Assembly (NCBI GenBank): GCA_900618425.1
Contig: UZAN01039727.1
Coordinates: forward strand, 1 to 64,000
From: Echinostoma caproni
Taxonomy: Eukaryota; Platyhelminthes; Trematoda; Plagiorchiida; Echinostomatidae
Reading direction: 5' to 3'
Length of the DNA stretch: 64,000 bases
The position numbers were made by a program, and so were the translations under genes. Below the pieces are notes generated by a model. The model was not told the DNA's origin. It saw only the letters and a program-made list of their open reading frames with translations, and made no database searches. Positions 1 to 12,500 of this stretch are shown here, piece by piece. Numbering within the stretch: position 1 is the stretch's first letter; each line of letters starts with the position of its first letter.

Positions 1-70
1 TGTCTCAGCGGAGTTCGAACCCACGCACAGACACCACCTACGCACACTCTACCAGATGAACTAGGAGGAC
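1..70 (-). repeat. tRNA-derived SINE remnant, family B, cut by window edge
   Basis: Read on the minus strand this resembles a tRNA-type polymerase III promoter: a box-A-like stretch (ctggtagagtgtgcgtagg) followed by a box-B-like stretch (gggttcgaactcc). The element near 62330-62430 has the same layout and similar words, which suggests one family. This is decayed repeat sequence, not a folded functional tRNA. Confidence 0.5.
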
Positions 71-240
71 ACCAATTCCACAGATTGTTGGTAGGGGATG
101 GAATAAGCATCTAAGAAAGTGCGATCAATAGAGCAAATTTTGTAACAAACGTAACCAAAATCGTTTTTTAAACCGCTTCTATAAGTGTGGCTCGAGGAAA
201 TCAATCATTTTCAAGGAAAATACCGTATGTTCCATCTTAC

Positions 241-262
241 TCTCACTCTCTCTCTCTCTCGG
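241..262. repeat. CT-rich microsatellite
   Basis: A short run of CT dinucleotides, interrupted once. No flanking exon could be linked to it. Confidence 0.7.
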
Positions 263-3200
263 TTGAGAAAGAAATGCCGTATTGTTTATTTGGTATTAGA
301 TCCTCGAAATTTCAAAAAGGGGTGTCTCTAATAGCGGTTTGTCAGCCGTGATCTCGCTGGGGTCAAAAATAGGTTTGTGTTGCTCACAAATAAAGGGAAT
401 TTATTCTTACGTTTCCTCATTGTGAATGTCAGAATCAAACAGAAGTCGCGAAAAAGCACAAAACAAACAGTGCATCACAAAAGTGGAATGGGAAAGTAAA
501 TAAATGCATTTTGTGCGCCCTAAGAGATAGATTGGAATTGCCGTTCACTCGTAATCTTCCATGCGGATTAAAAAATCGAATAAAGATTTCTGCCTTCTCC
601 TCGTTCTGCAAGCATTTTGATGATTAGTCACCAAAATTGGGTGGATGGGGTGGACTAATTTCTGTCTGGCTAGGTGCATCAGCTCAGTCTATTCGTCATA
701 GCGGAGCACGCTTCCTTCGCTATCCCTCACGTTTAACCCAGATTCTGCGTCGGACTGAAAGCCAAAGCTGAAGCGACTTTGTCGGACGATACACGCACTC
801 AGCTACAAGGAGTCCAACAGATAGAGAGCACCACATCATACGAGTTTGTCCACTCATGGATGACATGCGGACACCACATACAAACACATTTTAACCCCGC
901 ACAAAGAGAGACGCATATATATCGATTCCTCGCTGGTTGTTCCCCTACATCCTCACAATGAACGCATTGCGTTTGATCTGCTCACCACATCCGATCATTC
1001 ACAAATACATGAAAATGAGTCCGACTCATGTTGTCTGACCGGATTTCCGTTGCGCGAGAGAAATTTCGTGGACCTCGTTAAGAATAGTAGTGCGATGGTC
1101 GGAGTTGTCTTTTGCCTGGGTTAGATAAATTGAAATGCACGTTACCTCGCTGCTAAACTATTCATCTTTCTCAATGCAAACATGCGCTCATACATTTAAT
1201 TGAACGAGCTCCTCGTTGGCTAGTTATTTTTCCATGTTTTGTTCTCAGTGGAAATAATGTGTATTTAATGAGCGATTGGGGAACAAATCTTTTCTGGCGG
1301 ATGTCGTTTGTCCTCGGATAACGGTTGCATCTGAAAACATGTTGGCTTTTTGCCAAGTGAAACTGACTGCCCATCCGTTTGTTCCCTTATTGGCTAACCA
1401 GCAGTGTCGACGAATGTCCCCAATATAGCACAAATAAAAGTTTTATTTTAAAAGGGCCTTCCGTTAGACTTCACCCTTCGCACAATCCTCAATTTATGTA
1501 GTCAACTGTGCTTTCGGAAGCACTAGACTATGTTTCGTTCCCATGAGAGCGCACCAGTTGTGCATCTCCATCGTTCCCGATGTTTTTTCGAGTTAGCTTA
1601 GTTGGTTTGTGACAGATCAGTCTGTAACCTGCATAGAACAACTGATTTGGTGAAACGTTTTCGGTTGGAGGTAATAGGAGATCACCCTCCGTTACTGTCG
1701 GATCAACAATGAACTGACCGACTATCACCGAACATAACATGAATTGGCAATTTGATGGTGCCCTGACATGAGCTGTTTCGTACAGTGGTATCTCAAGCTT
1801 TTTATGCGATGCGACCGGAGTTTAAACGGCGGTCGAGACAGCAGATATGCACCATTAGTTAACTCTAATAAGAACGAAACACGAGTGGGGTGCTTCTCAG
1901 TGTACGGTTGAGTAGAAGGATTCCGAATTTTGAGTGAAGGTGAAGTCTGAAGGATAGTCATTTTAAAACAACGTGAATAATCCCTCATGCATAACAGTGA
2001 ATCAAATGTGAAATATAATAATAGCGGAAGGCTAGGATGCCATGTTCATTAGCCTCGTTTTTAGTTGAAGCGAGTCCATAAACTGAACTGGTGCTCCTGA
2101 TTCGAGGAACTCAAAACTTAGAAATGATTTATAAAAATGACCCCTAGACATGCGGCAGATAGTGCACTTTCAAATTGTCGATGTTCCGTTTGCCTTTCCA
2201 TATGTTTTAAGACTGAATACAGTCGTTTTTGCATGGAATCCACCAGGTTGACTGTCAAACAGCATTTTACAGTTTCCTCTAATACGTGCCGCATCCTGAC
2301 GACCCTGAAGACCACTGTCGACGTAGCTAACTTTTACCTCTTTCCAACACAGGGAAAGGTTTTCGATCTTATTCGACTCCAACCTGCTGGGTGGAAATTG
2401 AATAAACATTTGACTTTCTTTATGTCTTGACGGAGAATGTCCTTTGGTTGTGCTATAAATAGGGCTTATGTTCACATGAAAGCACTTGCGCAAGTTAGGA
2501 ATTTACGTTAGGATTTATGTCCCTCTGGAATAAATCATCTCTACTCCACTTATATGCAAGAACCTCTTTGAGGTTTCATCCGGAATTGACATGGGGACAT
2601 TACAAAACGCTTATTCAACGAGCTGGTCAACGTTCGAAGGTCAACTTTTATGTTTCTTAGAATATATGTTTGGTTCTTCAAGGATAAGGGATGTTCGTAG
2701 GGGCATAATTTGATTTTTTTCATGATAGAAAATTTTTATTAACCGTTTTATTTACTGTGCATTGAGTGAAAAAAGATGAATTGTTGAGCATACATTTGTT
2801 TACCAAAATAAACATCTTAAGAAACTGCAATCATTGATTACACAGAATGAGTTGCTTTGCATAAAATATTCTTTTACGTCTAAGCTATAACTTTCGAACT
2901 GCTACGAATTTCTTAGCGACACTCACGGTTGAGCTAATTCAAACGGTGATACAAGATAATCAAGAACGTTGCAGTGGAAGATGAAGTTAGGAATAGATGC
3001 TCTTTACCCGCGGCTATCGATCTATATGTATGATACAGGAAACTGAAATCTATTTCTCTTATGAGAATCATATTGCACGAGTTCGACTAATGCCTGAATG
3101 AGTCTGTTCGCCAGCGACCGTTTCACATACGGTCAAAATTTTTGAAATTCCCCCAGGTCAAACCGTGCCCGATGATCAGTTCGTACTGACAATGAGTTGG

Positions 3201-4578
3201 GATTATAGAGTTGATCCTCATGGTCATTTTCTGATATAATTGGAGGCTAAACGTTTCCTCTGATCTTTTGGTCGGGTTCAGCTCTGTGTTGATCGTAGAT
3301 GCCTCATCTAGATTCCGCAGCCATGTTTTTGAATATCTGACTCATTGTAGTCCATGTCAAATTTCACAAGCAGCGAGTGCTGATTTGCGCCTCTCGTTCT
3401 GATGTCGCCTTCAATTTATTTTAGTTGACGCAGATTCGCTCAGATTATTTAATCTTCTACACATTTGATATGGACATGGATCACGAATGTTATGAACTGC
3501 GTGGTTTAGTGGCGACATCTTTCGCGGGCGAGACGTTGGGTTTGCAGTGAATTTAAAAATCTATAGACATTTTGTGTGCTTTTGAGGTAAAACCATAGTA
3601 GAACTGCATTCCTCAGTTAGAACGAAACTGAAGGCACATTTGGATAGACTGACGTTGGCTTTGTGGTCTGTTTGAAGTTTTGCACCCACTTTCAACGTCA
3701 CTTTTACTCACTTTGTTGCTACCGGTTCCCAGTTGGATCTCATTCGGACCATCTTAGGTGTTGTAGATCAATCTAATAATAAATCCGTGTCCGAGTGAAA
3801 TGCCGGCGAAGCACAAAATGGATTTCCCTAACAGAAATGATTTACAATGCCTGAAGTTTTGACCGCCTGACTACGCAGACTGCTCATTTTGTGCGCAATA
3901 TTTTACCAATTATGAGAGGCCGATACTCCCTCCAATCACCGCTCGTAAATCTACGTTCGGCATCAATCGCATGTGTGTAGATTAAACGTTTTTCATTAGG
4001 AATTCATATATCAATGACCAGTTTACATCACTCACTTTCCGCGCCGTCATACATTGGATTCCTCTGATCCAGCGCTGGATACAAGTTCGTTCTTTTGTAC
4101 AAGCCGAGGTAAGTATTGGCTGTATTTGTATCTAAGTGCCACTTCATAGCAAAACGTATGACAGAGCAATGGATTTAATGGATCAGCACTCCTCCAAAAG
4201 ATACATGATTGCATCGTGATGGAAACGAAAATTGTTTCGTCATTTCTCCCCGAATGCCCGGTGGTTAAACACTTGCTTTACTTGAAAATATTTCTTTCAG
4301 TGGAACATATATTGGAACCTTGGCAAACGCACGTTTAAACTCTCTTTTCGTACTCGAATAAGTCGATTGCGTAGTTACTAAGCTGTTTTTTTCTTTCAAT
4401 TTGTTCGCAATTTTAGCTGTTAGTTGTGCGTTTCATCCTTTGTAGTAAGAGGAATTCCCAGGCATCATTATGGTTGTGTGCGAACAGCCCCTCTTCTCTT
4501 CTAATCAAAACCACTCCCTTTTACAAAATCACGCCTCATTGCCCCTTGTTTTCTATACAACCATACTCCTTCCTTCAG

Positions 4579-4706
4579 GATGCGGCCAGAACTTCCACAA
4601 ACGGTGCGCGTATAAGATACCGAACAACTGCTCGCGACAGCGTTTCAGTCAGACACAACAACACGGTAGCTTTGATGTTTGCAGACCACAACCTCTCCGG
4701 AGTGGG
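4579..4706 (+). CDS. PRKD: PRKD exon 1 of window: second half of C1a zinc finger
   Basis: Protein kinase D is a diacylglycerol- and PKC-activated serine/threonine kinase that moves to membranes through its two C1 fingers. This exon opens with 2 nt completing a Gly codon and reads GCGQNFHKRCAYKIPNNC, which matches the C1 spacing C-x4-H-x2-C-x7-C and resembles the end of vertebrate PKD C1a. The acceptor is a pyrimidine-rich tract ending in cag; the donor is GGG|gtgagt. It ends in phase 0, as the next exon requires. About 43 residues are encoded; those after the last Cys begin the unconserved C1a-C1b linker. The first half of C1a (the His and three of the six Cys) is not in this exon and was not found upstream in the window. 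Confidence 0.93.
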
Positions 4707-6261
4707 GTGAGTTACGTGTAACAAATAACTGGTATTCACTCCAAAAGGGCGGGTTCTATTGTTTTTCTAATGGGCCAAGTGGAGCTCAATTTGGCCAGTA
4801 GTCCGCCCCTGGAACTAAGGAATAATGCGTGTAGGACTATACATTGCTCCCACTTCCACGCAATTTTCCTGATTGGCCATAATCAATCAAAACTGAGGGT
4901 ACCTTACATTTGAGATGAACAAGATTTACGATTTGTGAAAACTGCTTGATTCTCTTACAGGCAGTATCTCTCAGTCACCATATGCTCCCTATCAGGCACT
5001 GTAATTAAGTGGTCGAGGGTTTTCGGGATTCCAGCTCATTGCCTTGGAGGCTGTGTCACTCTCCCCCTCTCCACACGATAACTTAACTTTGCCTTAATTC
5101 TTATGAATCAAATGGCAATCTATCGTCTTTCTGGACCAATTACAATTAAAATGACATTCACTGAGCATCACCAGCCTGTCACTTAAGCCAGTAAAATCTT
5201 ATGCAACCATCAAACAACCTTTTTAATCGGTGTCATGAACTGTTTTGAGCCTGTCTGACAAGCACAAAATGTACAAATACAAGTTGTAAATCTTGCAAAC
5301 TATCCATCGTATGTCGTGAATTACAGTAATTTATTGTTTGTCTTTTTTCAATAACCCAGAATGCTTAAAAAACTAAGATTTAGGATAGATTTCCAGCGAA
5401 TAAGTCGAATTCCCACTTCATCAACATACTTTTAGTTATATGCAGGGGATGGGTCGGAAAGATCACTGATGAAGACAGAAAAGGAAGAGGTGGATAAAAC
5501 AGCAAGCACCCTGAAGCATACCGGAATTATCAACTTGAGGTTTGATATAATCCTGCCCAGTTCGGTTCATTAGACTGTTCCCATGAAAGAGAGCGTATGA
5601 GAGGGAGAAAGCAGCTGACTTGGAGTACCAATTCTCGATTTAAACATCGATACTAGCAAGCAGATCATTCTCTATCTTGTTCCTGCTGACAAGTATGCCG
5701 GCTAGAAAAAGAAAGAGAACAAGAGAACACAATGTGAATGGGAGAAACAGTGGCAAACGAAACTGGGAATGACCAATAGTCCAACAAGCAAAAGCATCCA
5801 AGCCTGTGATCGGAAAACGACAATCTGTGGGATTTGCCTGAATACGGCTAATTTGGGGGGGAATATAACAGATAAAGATTCAAGTCCATGTCGATCTGCT
5901 TTGCAGAATCCGTTCTGTAAATAGTGGGGCCACAAAGCATTGTTGTTAGGCTGGTTGAAAGCTAACGACAACTGACAGTGCGCCAAAAAGAAACTCTTGG
6001 GAAGGATTCATATGCATATTGCTGTTTTCCGAGGCATCGTCGACTTGTGAAAAACGAAAAGAAGCTCGAAGTTGATTCACACGTTCGTCAAAGGTGGATG
6101 CATGTGATCATTGAGCCACATCTTTCGTTTATTTGCAACGAGAGTCGATAGAGCCCACAGAACAATCACGGCTGTTTTCTGGAAAACAGAAACGGTGATA
6201 GAACGCCACTCCTAATTACGTAACCACTGGTCCTTTTTATGTTTTCCTCTAAATAAATACA

Positions 6262-6440
6262 TAATGATAAAATGTTTAGGAAGGGGCAAGCCGTCAATCA
6301 AAGGACCGCCATACAGCGTACAGAGAGTGAGGAAATCCAGGTGATGTTGGTGAGAATTGAACACGCCCCCGGGGACGATAATTTGGTAACGTTACCACCG
6401 GACCACTACAACCCACGAAAACAGTCTTCATTGTCGACCA
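6262..6440 (-). repeat. tRNA-derived SINE, family A, diverged copy
   Basis: On the minus strand a box-A-like region (ggtccggtggtaacg) is followed by a box-B-like cgtgttcaattctcacc. The tail then resembles other family A copies, with ttgacggcttgccccttcct followed by A-rich sequence. Compare the copies at 33755-33935 and 46843-46970, whose tails read ttcctgaaaatggtatc. This copy is more diverged. Confidence 0.5.
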
Positions 6441-9418
6441 AATTTGTTGCCCCCATTGCGCGAACCAAGCGGTGCATTACTTCCAGTAATGAATGATTGC
6501 AATTTCTGAATCTGGTCTACTCGGGTACACCAATCGAAACAGATGAGTAATCAGAAACACGACAGGTTTTAGAGAATAATGGGCTGATTTAATATTGACA
6601 AGAACTGTGGAGCCCACTCTGCATGCGTATTCCGACGAAGGTGCCAAAAATAAGAGGGGGAGTGTGCGATCTACATGCTCAATGAGAACCAAAGGCACTT
6701 TATCCAAAAATACACACTCAGTATGAAAACATTTCGGAGCGTGTTGAAATAAAAGCAGTTGCTGGAACTCGATACCGTAGTCTTCCACGAGAAATATCAA
6801 TTTTGTTTTAAGTAAAAGTGTTGCTGCTAAACTGAACAGTACAAAGCGGGAGGTGAGAAGGGGGTGCGAATAAAGTAATTCTTCCATGAGACGTGTTCAC
6901 GTACGATAGAAAACCGAAGGAATAAGCCATTAAGCCAAACTGAATTCAGCAGGTTCGGCAAAAAGATGAGATGTTAGCTTGTCGCTCATGGTCACAATAT
7001 TTCCAGAATCAAACGGAGCGATATTACGACAATAGTCCCGTGCAAATCATCTTTGACATCATCATTCACGCAAACACATCCACGTTGCCGCCTAATCACC
7101 CCGAAATTTGCGAATCTGTTCCCCAATAGACTGGAATGCATGCTTTGCTGCGTTATCACTGCACTCACTTTATGGTTGGACACACGGGGAACGTGTTGTG
7201 AGCAGAGAGCATAGCGATCCCACCCCTTACCAACTGCGATGAAGTTCAACACCTCATTAACATCACGAACAATTCACACTCACGTCATTTTGAAATATAG
7301 CTGGGCAAACTGTATTCGCCATAACATTCAATGGATGCCACACTTAATGTTATCAGTCTAGACGCAACTCCAGAAAGATATGAAACCCTAGTGGATTGTG
7401 GGGACCATGCATTAGACAGGTTAATGAAACACACATACACACTGGAAGATATTTCCCGTGGAAAGTTTCAAGTAACTTTATGATGTGCATATAGATGCAA
7501 AAATAACACGCGTTTCCTACTGTGTCCTTGAACGAATCTCCCTCCTGAGGAAGTCCATTACCTACTACGCGGTAGGCCGAACGAATGATTGATCCGAAGC
7601 ATGCAGAGTTAATGCCATTCATTTTAAAACGTGGTTAACACTCACCTTGAACGTAACAGTTATGAACTTAGACTGGAATGAACCGATTGACAATTTCACC
7701 AGAGATACATCGACCGGAGACAAAACTACGCGTGCACGGTTTCAAACAATCCCAAACACGAACAGTTGATGGAACTATGAGTTCTTTCAAAACGGACAAG
7801 CAAGAGAGCCACACATTTTTTCCAGTTGCATAGAAATGAGCGGTTGATTGGATTTATTATATTCATCGTTTTGGGCGCTTGCAACAAACAATCAATGAAC
7901 CACTTGGCCACATTGAACAATATGAGCAATTCCCAACTCTCTCTGGTCACGTGCTGTGTGTGCATCAGGGTGAGCCATTTATCCAGGTGGTCACGTGATT
8001 TTCGATTGGCAGGTGATATGATAACGCGACTCTCATTCCGCCCGAGTAATTCTTCAAATTGTTCGATGACTAGAGCATCACATAGTGGATGAGTTGGAAG
8101 AGTTTCCGGCATCATCGGCCAGCTAAACTTTCATGGTTTACACAGCATGTGGCAATGACATCAACATTCAGTTTGGAAAATCCTGAAATTCATAAGAGCT
8201 TTATCACAACCTGTTAGCATTTAATTAATTTACAGTATTCCTTTCGTTCACGAAATAATCATTTTTCAAAGAGCCCAACGCTCGTTCCCTTGGTTCATCA
8301 AATGAGAGCGTGACAAATCACAGACCAGCTAATTTTCCTGTAATCTTGCGGCGAGCTTTTGTCAAGGTGCAGAACTATATTTCTCTGATGAAGCGAGCGA
8401 CTGAATTTGAAAGTGATGTACTCTCATATTTTAGCTGACAATCCGTGTTTTTAAGACACTAGTAGGACCGCAATACCGAACTGCCTCTGGTACCATTTTA
8501 TCGTTGCTAACAGTTGATTTCACATTTTTATGTAAAATTCCACAGAAACTGGAAAATGAGATAAAATGTACGATATATAGTAGAGTCATATATTGACGCG
8601 TACAGTTTAGCAAATAAGCAGATCGGTGTTGATTTAGGCTTGTGGTGATAATAAATTGGAGCCTAACAGTTGATACCCGAGAAACGAACTAGAAGGTTGG
8701 CTTCAGATACTTAGTTTATACAGGTGTGAACGGCTGAAATGGGAAATAAGCGAAATTTGTTCATATAAGGATGCGGATAGTGCACAAGGTGACACGAAAC
8801 ATCCATGGGGTAAGTGGGTCACTAACTTTCACGACCATAAGAACGCCGAACTTGGCACCAGGCTACGCTGTTCATCCAATCTGTTTCATTATCCTGATTA
8901 CTCTAGCTGCGGTCATAGTGAGACAAGTCTCCTTTTATACTGTGGCGTAGTAATTCGTGAACTGTGGCAAGTCAATCCGGAACTCAGTACTCGGAATAAT
9001 TTTACGTACTCCCGATTAGATGTTGCAACTTTGAGCAGGTTGGTAATCCCAATACTGCACAGAGAGAGAGAAATTGCTCTTGGATACGCTTTTCAAAGGT
9101 GTTCTAAATGAGGAACACTTCAAACACCTTTTTCCACTAAGCGGTGTTTGCACTCGAGATAAACCAGCAGTTACAAGAACAGGAAACTCAAATTCAATGC
9201 ATTTTGAGAACTTCTGTAGTCTTGCCGTTTCCCCCGGCTTGGGATTGTTTTGATAAATTGAGCTCCACTCTCACTCTCTCTGACATGAAGACCTGAGTGA
9301 GTGTGCCGGTTATTTGAACTTAATGCTCGAAATACCCGCGTTTCACTGGGGTTGTTATGTACATATTCTCCCTGGAATAACTGCACATTCACACCAAACA
9401 CTGAAAACTACCGTTCTC

Positions 9419-9432
9419 TATCTCTCTCTCTC
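9419..9432 (+). repeat. TC microsatellite inside a splice-acceptor pyrimidine tract
   Basis: A TC run lies about 24 nt upstream of the predicted acceptor of PRKD exon 2 and forms the distal part of its pyrimidine tract. Repeat length here could vary between alleles and affect acceptor strength; that consequence is inference. Confidence 0.6.
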
Positions 9433-9455
9433 TTATGAATACACTTCCCGATCAG

Positions 9456-9597
9456 GCATCACACCAGACCGGTTTGAATGGTTCCAACGTGGCACAAGGC
9501 ACGGCGATTCGGGGCGGAAAAGTGATGCATGGATCCTTCGAACTGAACACAGAGCGAAGGTCAGAGCTTCCAAATGAAAGCGGATTTCACGGAAGGC
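9456..9597 (+). CDS. PRKD: PRKD exon 2: linker between C1a and C1b
   Basis: Predicted from splice signals and frame rather than family similarity. The acceptor is preceded by a long pyrimidine tract and ends in atcag; the donor is C|gtaagt. It starts in phase 0, which fits exon 1, and leaves one nucleotide that joins exon 3 as a CGA Arg codon. It encodes about 47 residues rich in Gly, Asn and Ser, beginning ASHQTGLNGSNV, and ends with the basic sequence HGRR. The C1a-C1b linker is known to be poorly conserved among PKDs, so lack of similarity is expected. The open frame continues past the donor, so coding status rests on the junctions. An RNA-seq junction would settle it. Confidence 0.8.
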
Positions 9598-12500
9598 GTA
9601 AGTTTTCAATTTTCATTACTAAGGTGTGTACACAAGTGATCCAGGGACTCTCATTCGAATTAAGAAGCATATACCTTATTTCGGCTTGAAATGAACTCGT
9701 CTGTAGTTTTTTAAAAAAAGGTTATGGAAGTGTTGGTTCAGATCAGAGTTATTGACAATGTTCTAATAGCGAGTAATATTCGTTATTAAAGAATATTTCA
9801 CCTTTCAGTTAAAGAAGAGGATAATAATGGTAGACCATCGGGAACCAATCCACGAGAAAAACTTGGATTTTATTGCTTTATAAATTAAGCAGCAACCGAT
9901 AGAGAAGACAAACTGTGTTGCAAGAATAAGATACAATCTCCCTTTTTGCCCCCATGATCCGAATATCTCGCTGGGAACCTGATACATCCATATAGTGAAT
10001 TGGACATCAAAACCATATAATCATTTTCATCAATATGGCAACGCCGTTCTTTTATTCTCAGGGTTACACAGTGCTGGTGTTGTCCGACCGGATTGGAGTG
10101 ACTACTACAAAGGTCCCGTGCCAATAAAGTGGTGTTTCACCTAGTACACGTTCAGTTGCATTATATTAGCAAGATACAGCTTTAGACGCTCTGTTCCGTA
10201 ATAAAAAATAAATATTTAGGGAAAACAAAACTGAGAATAACTAAAGAGAAATCAAAATAGAAGAGTCAAATGATGAAACCGATCACTTTGCTGATAAAAT
10301 GTTCGCGATATTACGTTATTTATTTCCATGGGGATAGCAAAACTTATGCAAAACAGTTCTCGTTGCATCCTGGCGCCCAGTCTGTACGCTCTTTCAGAAG
10401 GAAGAAAAAATTAGTTATGGGCTAGAAAATAATCTTTCTGGACGAACTTCTTTACTAACTCTTTTGTTATAATATTTAATGGCTTTACGGAAAGTGGAGC
10501 ACAAGTTACACTAATTCCATAGTTTTCTGCATCGAAGCGTAAAATCCCATGGGTTGGATTGTTGGAACGTGTTTCGCTCTATTTGATTCACAGCTGTCGA
10601 GTAAAGAGGATTTCGGCTTCAGTACAGGTTATTTCATACTGCGTTTCCCCTCCTCCCAGGATTCGAAATTAGTCAACTTTATCATGGTCAACATCAAATT
10701 TACTAAGGCTGTCATATTTCATCTTTGTCATATATTGCTGTGGCAACCAAAGTTTGAAATATATCCGTTGATGAAAGTGAAATCAAATATAAACTAGTCG
10801 TGATCAATTATTACGTCACAGAATATTGTGATACGGCAGAGATCCAATAGAAATTCATATTTGGACGGGTATTCGCGTATTCCTGAAATAAATCACTGGA
10901 GATAAACGCCGGTGCTTCCTCACTCATGTCTATTTGCCAATTGCAAGTCTAGTACGTAATCATCATTCATGTTTGGATCAGTTTATCTCAGACTTGCGAG
11001 AAGCGTGGTGCACACTTATTCACATGTCAGGTGTCTACCTTACAGGTTTTCCGTTGAACCATTCTAAAGCTGACTCAGTTGTGCAACATTGTAGATTGTC
11101 TCCAAATGTTGGTTCAACACCCGCTGATATTTTCACAAACCAAACATAGAACTCCGGTCTCCTCTCATTATCCGCTAAAAAACATCGTAAATAAAACACT
11201 ATTCACCCTTTGGCTAACAGAGTTGATGCTACAAGAAAAAAAGTCTGTTAGGTGAAAATTATGCTCCGCAAAAAACGGCAACAGGTCTCCTATTTTTGAT
11301 TCGAAAATTTACAGAAATAAATATTCACAGATAAGTTTACATTTGAAACGGTTGACCACAGGAATGGTTGATCTTTCATCGCGTTCAATACACATGACGA
11401 TTTTTGAATTTGATGCTTCTTTGAAAGGCTGTGTGGTAAATCAATTAACTGCGCAACCTGCTAAGTTTTCCTGATGCAGGTTGTGCCCCGTTTCTTCAGA
11501 ACCTGGTGAAACTCGGTCATCAAAGATATTATGAATGCACATCCTTGTAAGTGAAACGTCAGATAATTGTTTCACCTATTTCACGAAAGTCGTAGGATTA
11601 AAGCAATACACTTGGAGGAAGTAGTCGAAAACAAATAGTTAGGAGATACATTTATAGCTGCTGTTTGTCAATGGGATGTGTGGCCAAGAAATTTATTATC
11701 TTTGTCAAATTGTACAAAGTGCTATCTACATAGCATTTTGTGATTATCTTGAAATCTTCCAATCCTAGGTGATCTAAAAAAATAGTCTTTATGCAAATGT
11801 GTATGTTGCTAACCATCTACCGCAAGCGATGTGCTGAATTGGGAATCAATACTATCAAATGTGAAACGATCTCTAGCCTGTGGTATCCGCGACATGTGTT
11901 CGTCCGTGTTCCTGCGAAAGATTCGGAGTAAGGTTATCTCTGCTCAATGCCTAATACTTATGCACAAATAAATAGTGTGTGTGACTATTATCTTTATTCT
12001 CCTTTCTCTTTGATCCCATGTTTATACTGCTTTTGAACGTGCTAGCTTGTTCTTCAGGGAATTCTACCACAAACAGCTTCTTTGAGCAGATAGAAACAGT
12101 ATGTTACTTCGCTCCATTGCACAAATGTACAGAATTAGAACCTTTGAACGATAAATGATAAAGAATTTACAAAGTTTAGAGTAGTGAAATTTGCGATCCC
12201 AAAAATCCCGTATACCACAGTATTGGGATGTAGAGTTCCTAGGCGGACTGAGGCAAATCACATATAAAGCAGCAAAAGGCGCCAGCACGCACGAGCGACA
12301 GAGAGACAGAAGGGTTGCGCCCTTGAAAATTCCAAACTGAATTAGAAGCCTCATAATCGAAGTAAGTAAACTGACTGCCACCTGCTGAGTGAGAAATTAG
12401 CCTAGTGACTTATAAACAATTTGAGAACGTCTAGAATATTATGTTATAACAGCTACCCCAGTTTACAGTTACTTCAAAACATGTTTACCGCATAGGTTTC

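Larger units (their letters stand above)
1..4578 (+). other. Probable PRKD intron or upstream sequence before the first recognised exon
   Basis: The first recognised exon begins in the middle of a C1 zinc finger, so this stretch should be part of an intron preceded by exons outside the window. I looked for the expected exon ending, a Lys-Cys-Glu type sequence with one G left before a GT donor, and did not find it. A strong-looking donor (gtaagt) occurs near 4110, but the frame in front of it does not resemble the missing half of C1a. Contents seen are a tRNA-like SINE remnant at the left edge and a short CT run near 241-262. The open frames here are short and unrecognised. Confidence 0.55.
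4707..9455 (+). other. PRKD intron 1 (4.7 kb)
   Basis: Bounded by gtgagt and a long CT-rich tract ending in atcag. It contains a tRNA-derived SINE at 6262-6440 and two unexplained minus-strand open frames (6477-6887 and 7726-8115) that match nothing I recognise. The rest shows no clear gene or repeat. Confidence 0.8.

Noticed and set aside
4000..4110. Possible exon ending at a strong gtaagt donor near 4110
   Set aside because: The frame that would join exon 1 does not show the C1a Cys-x2-Cys pattern.
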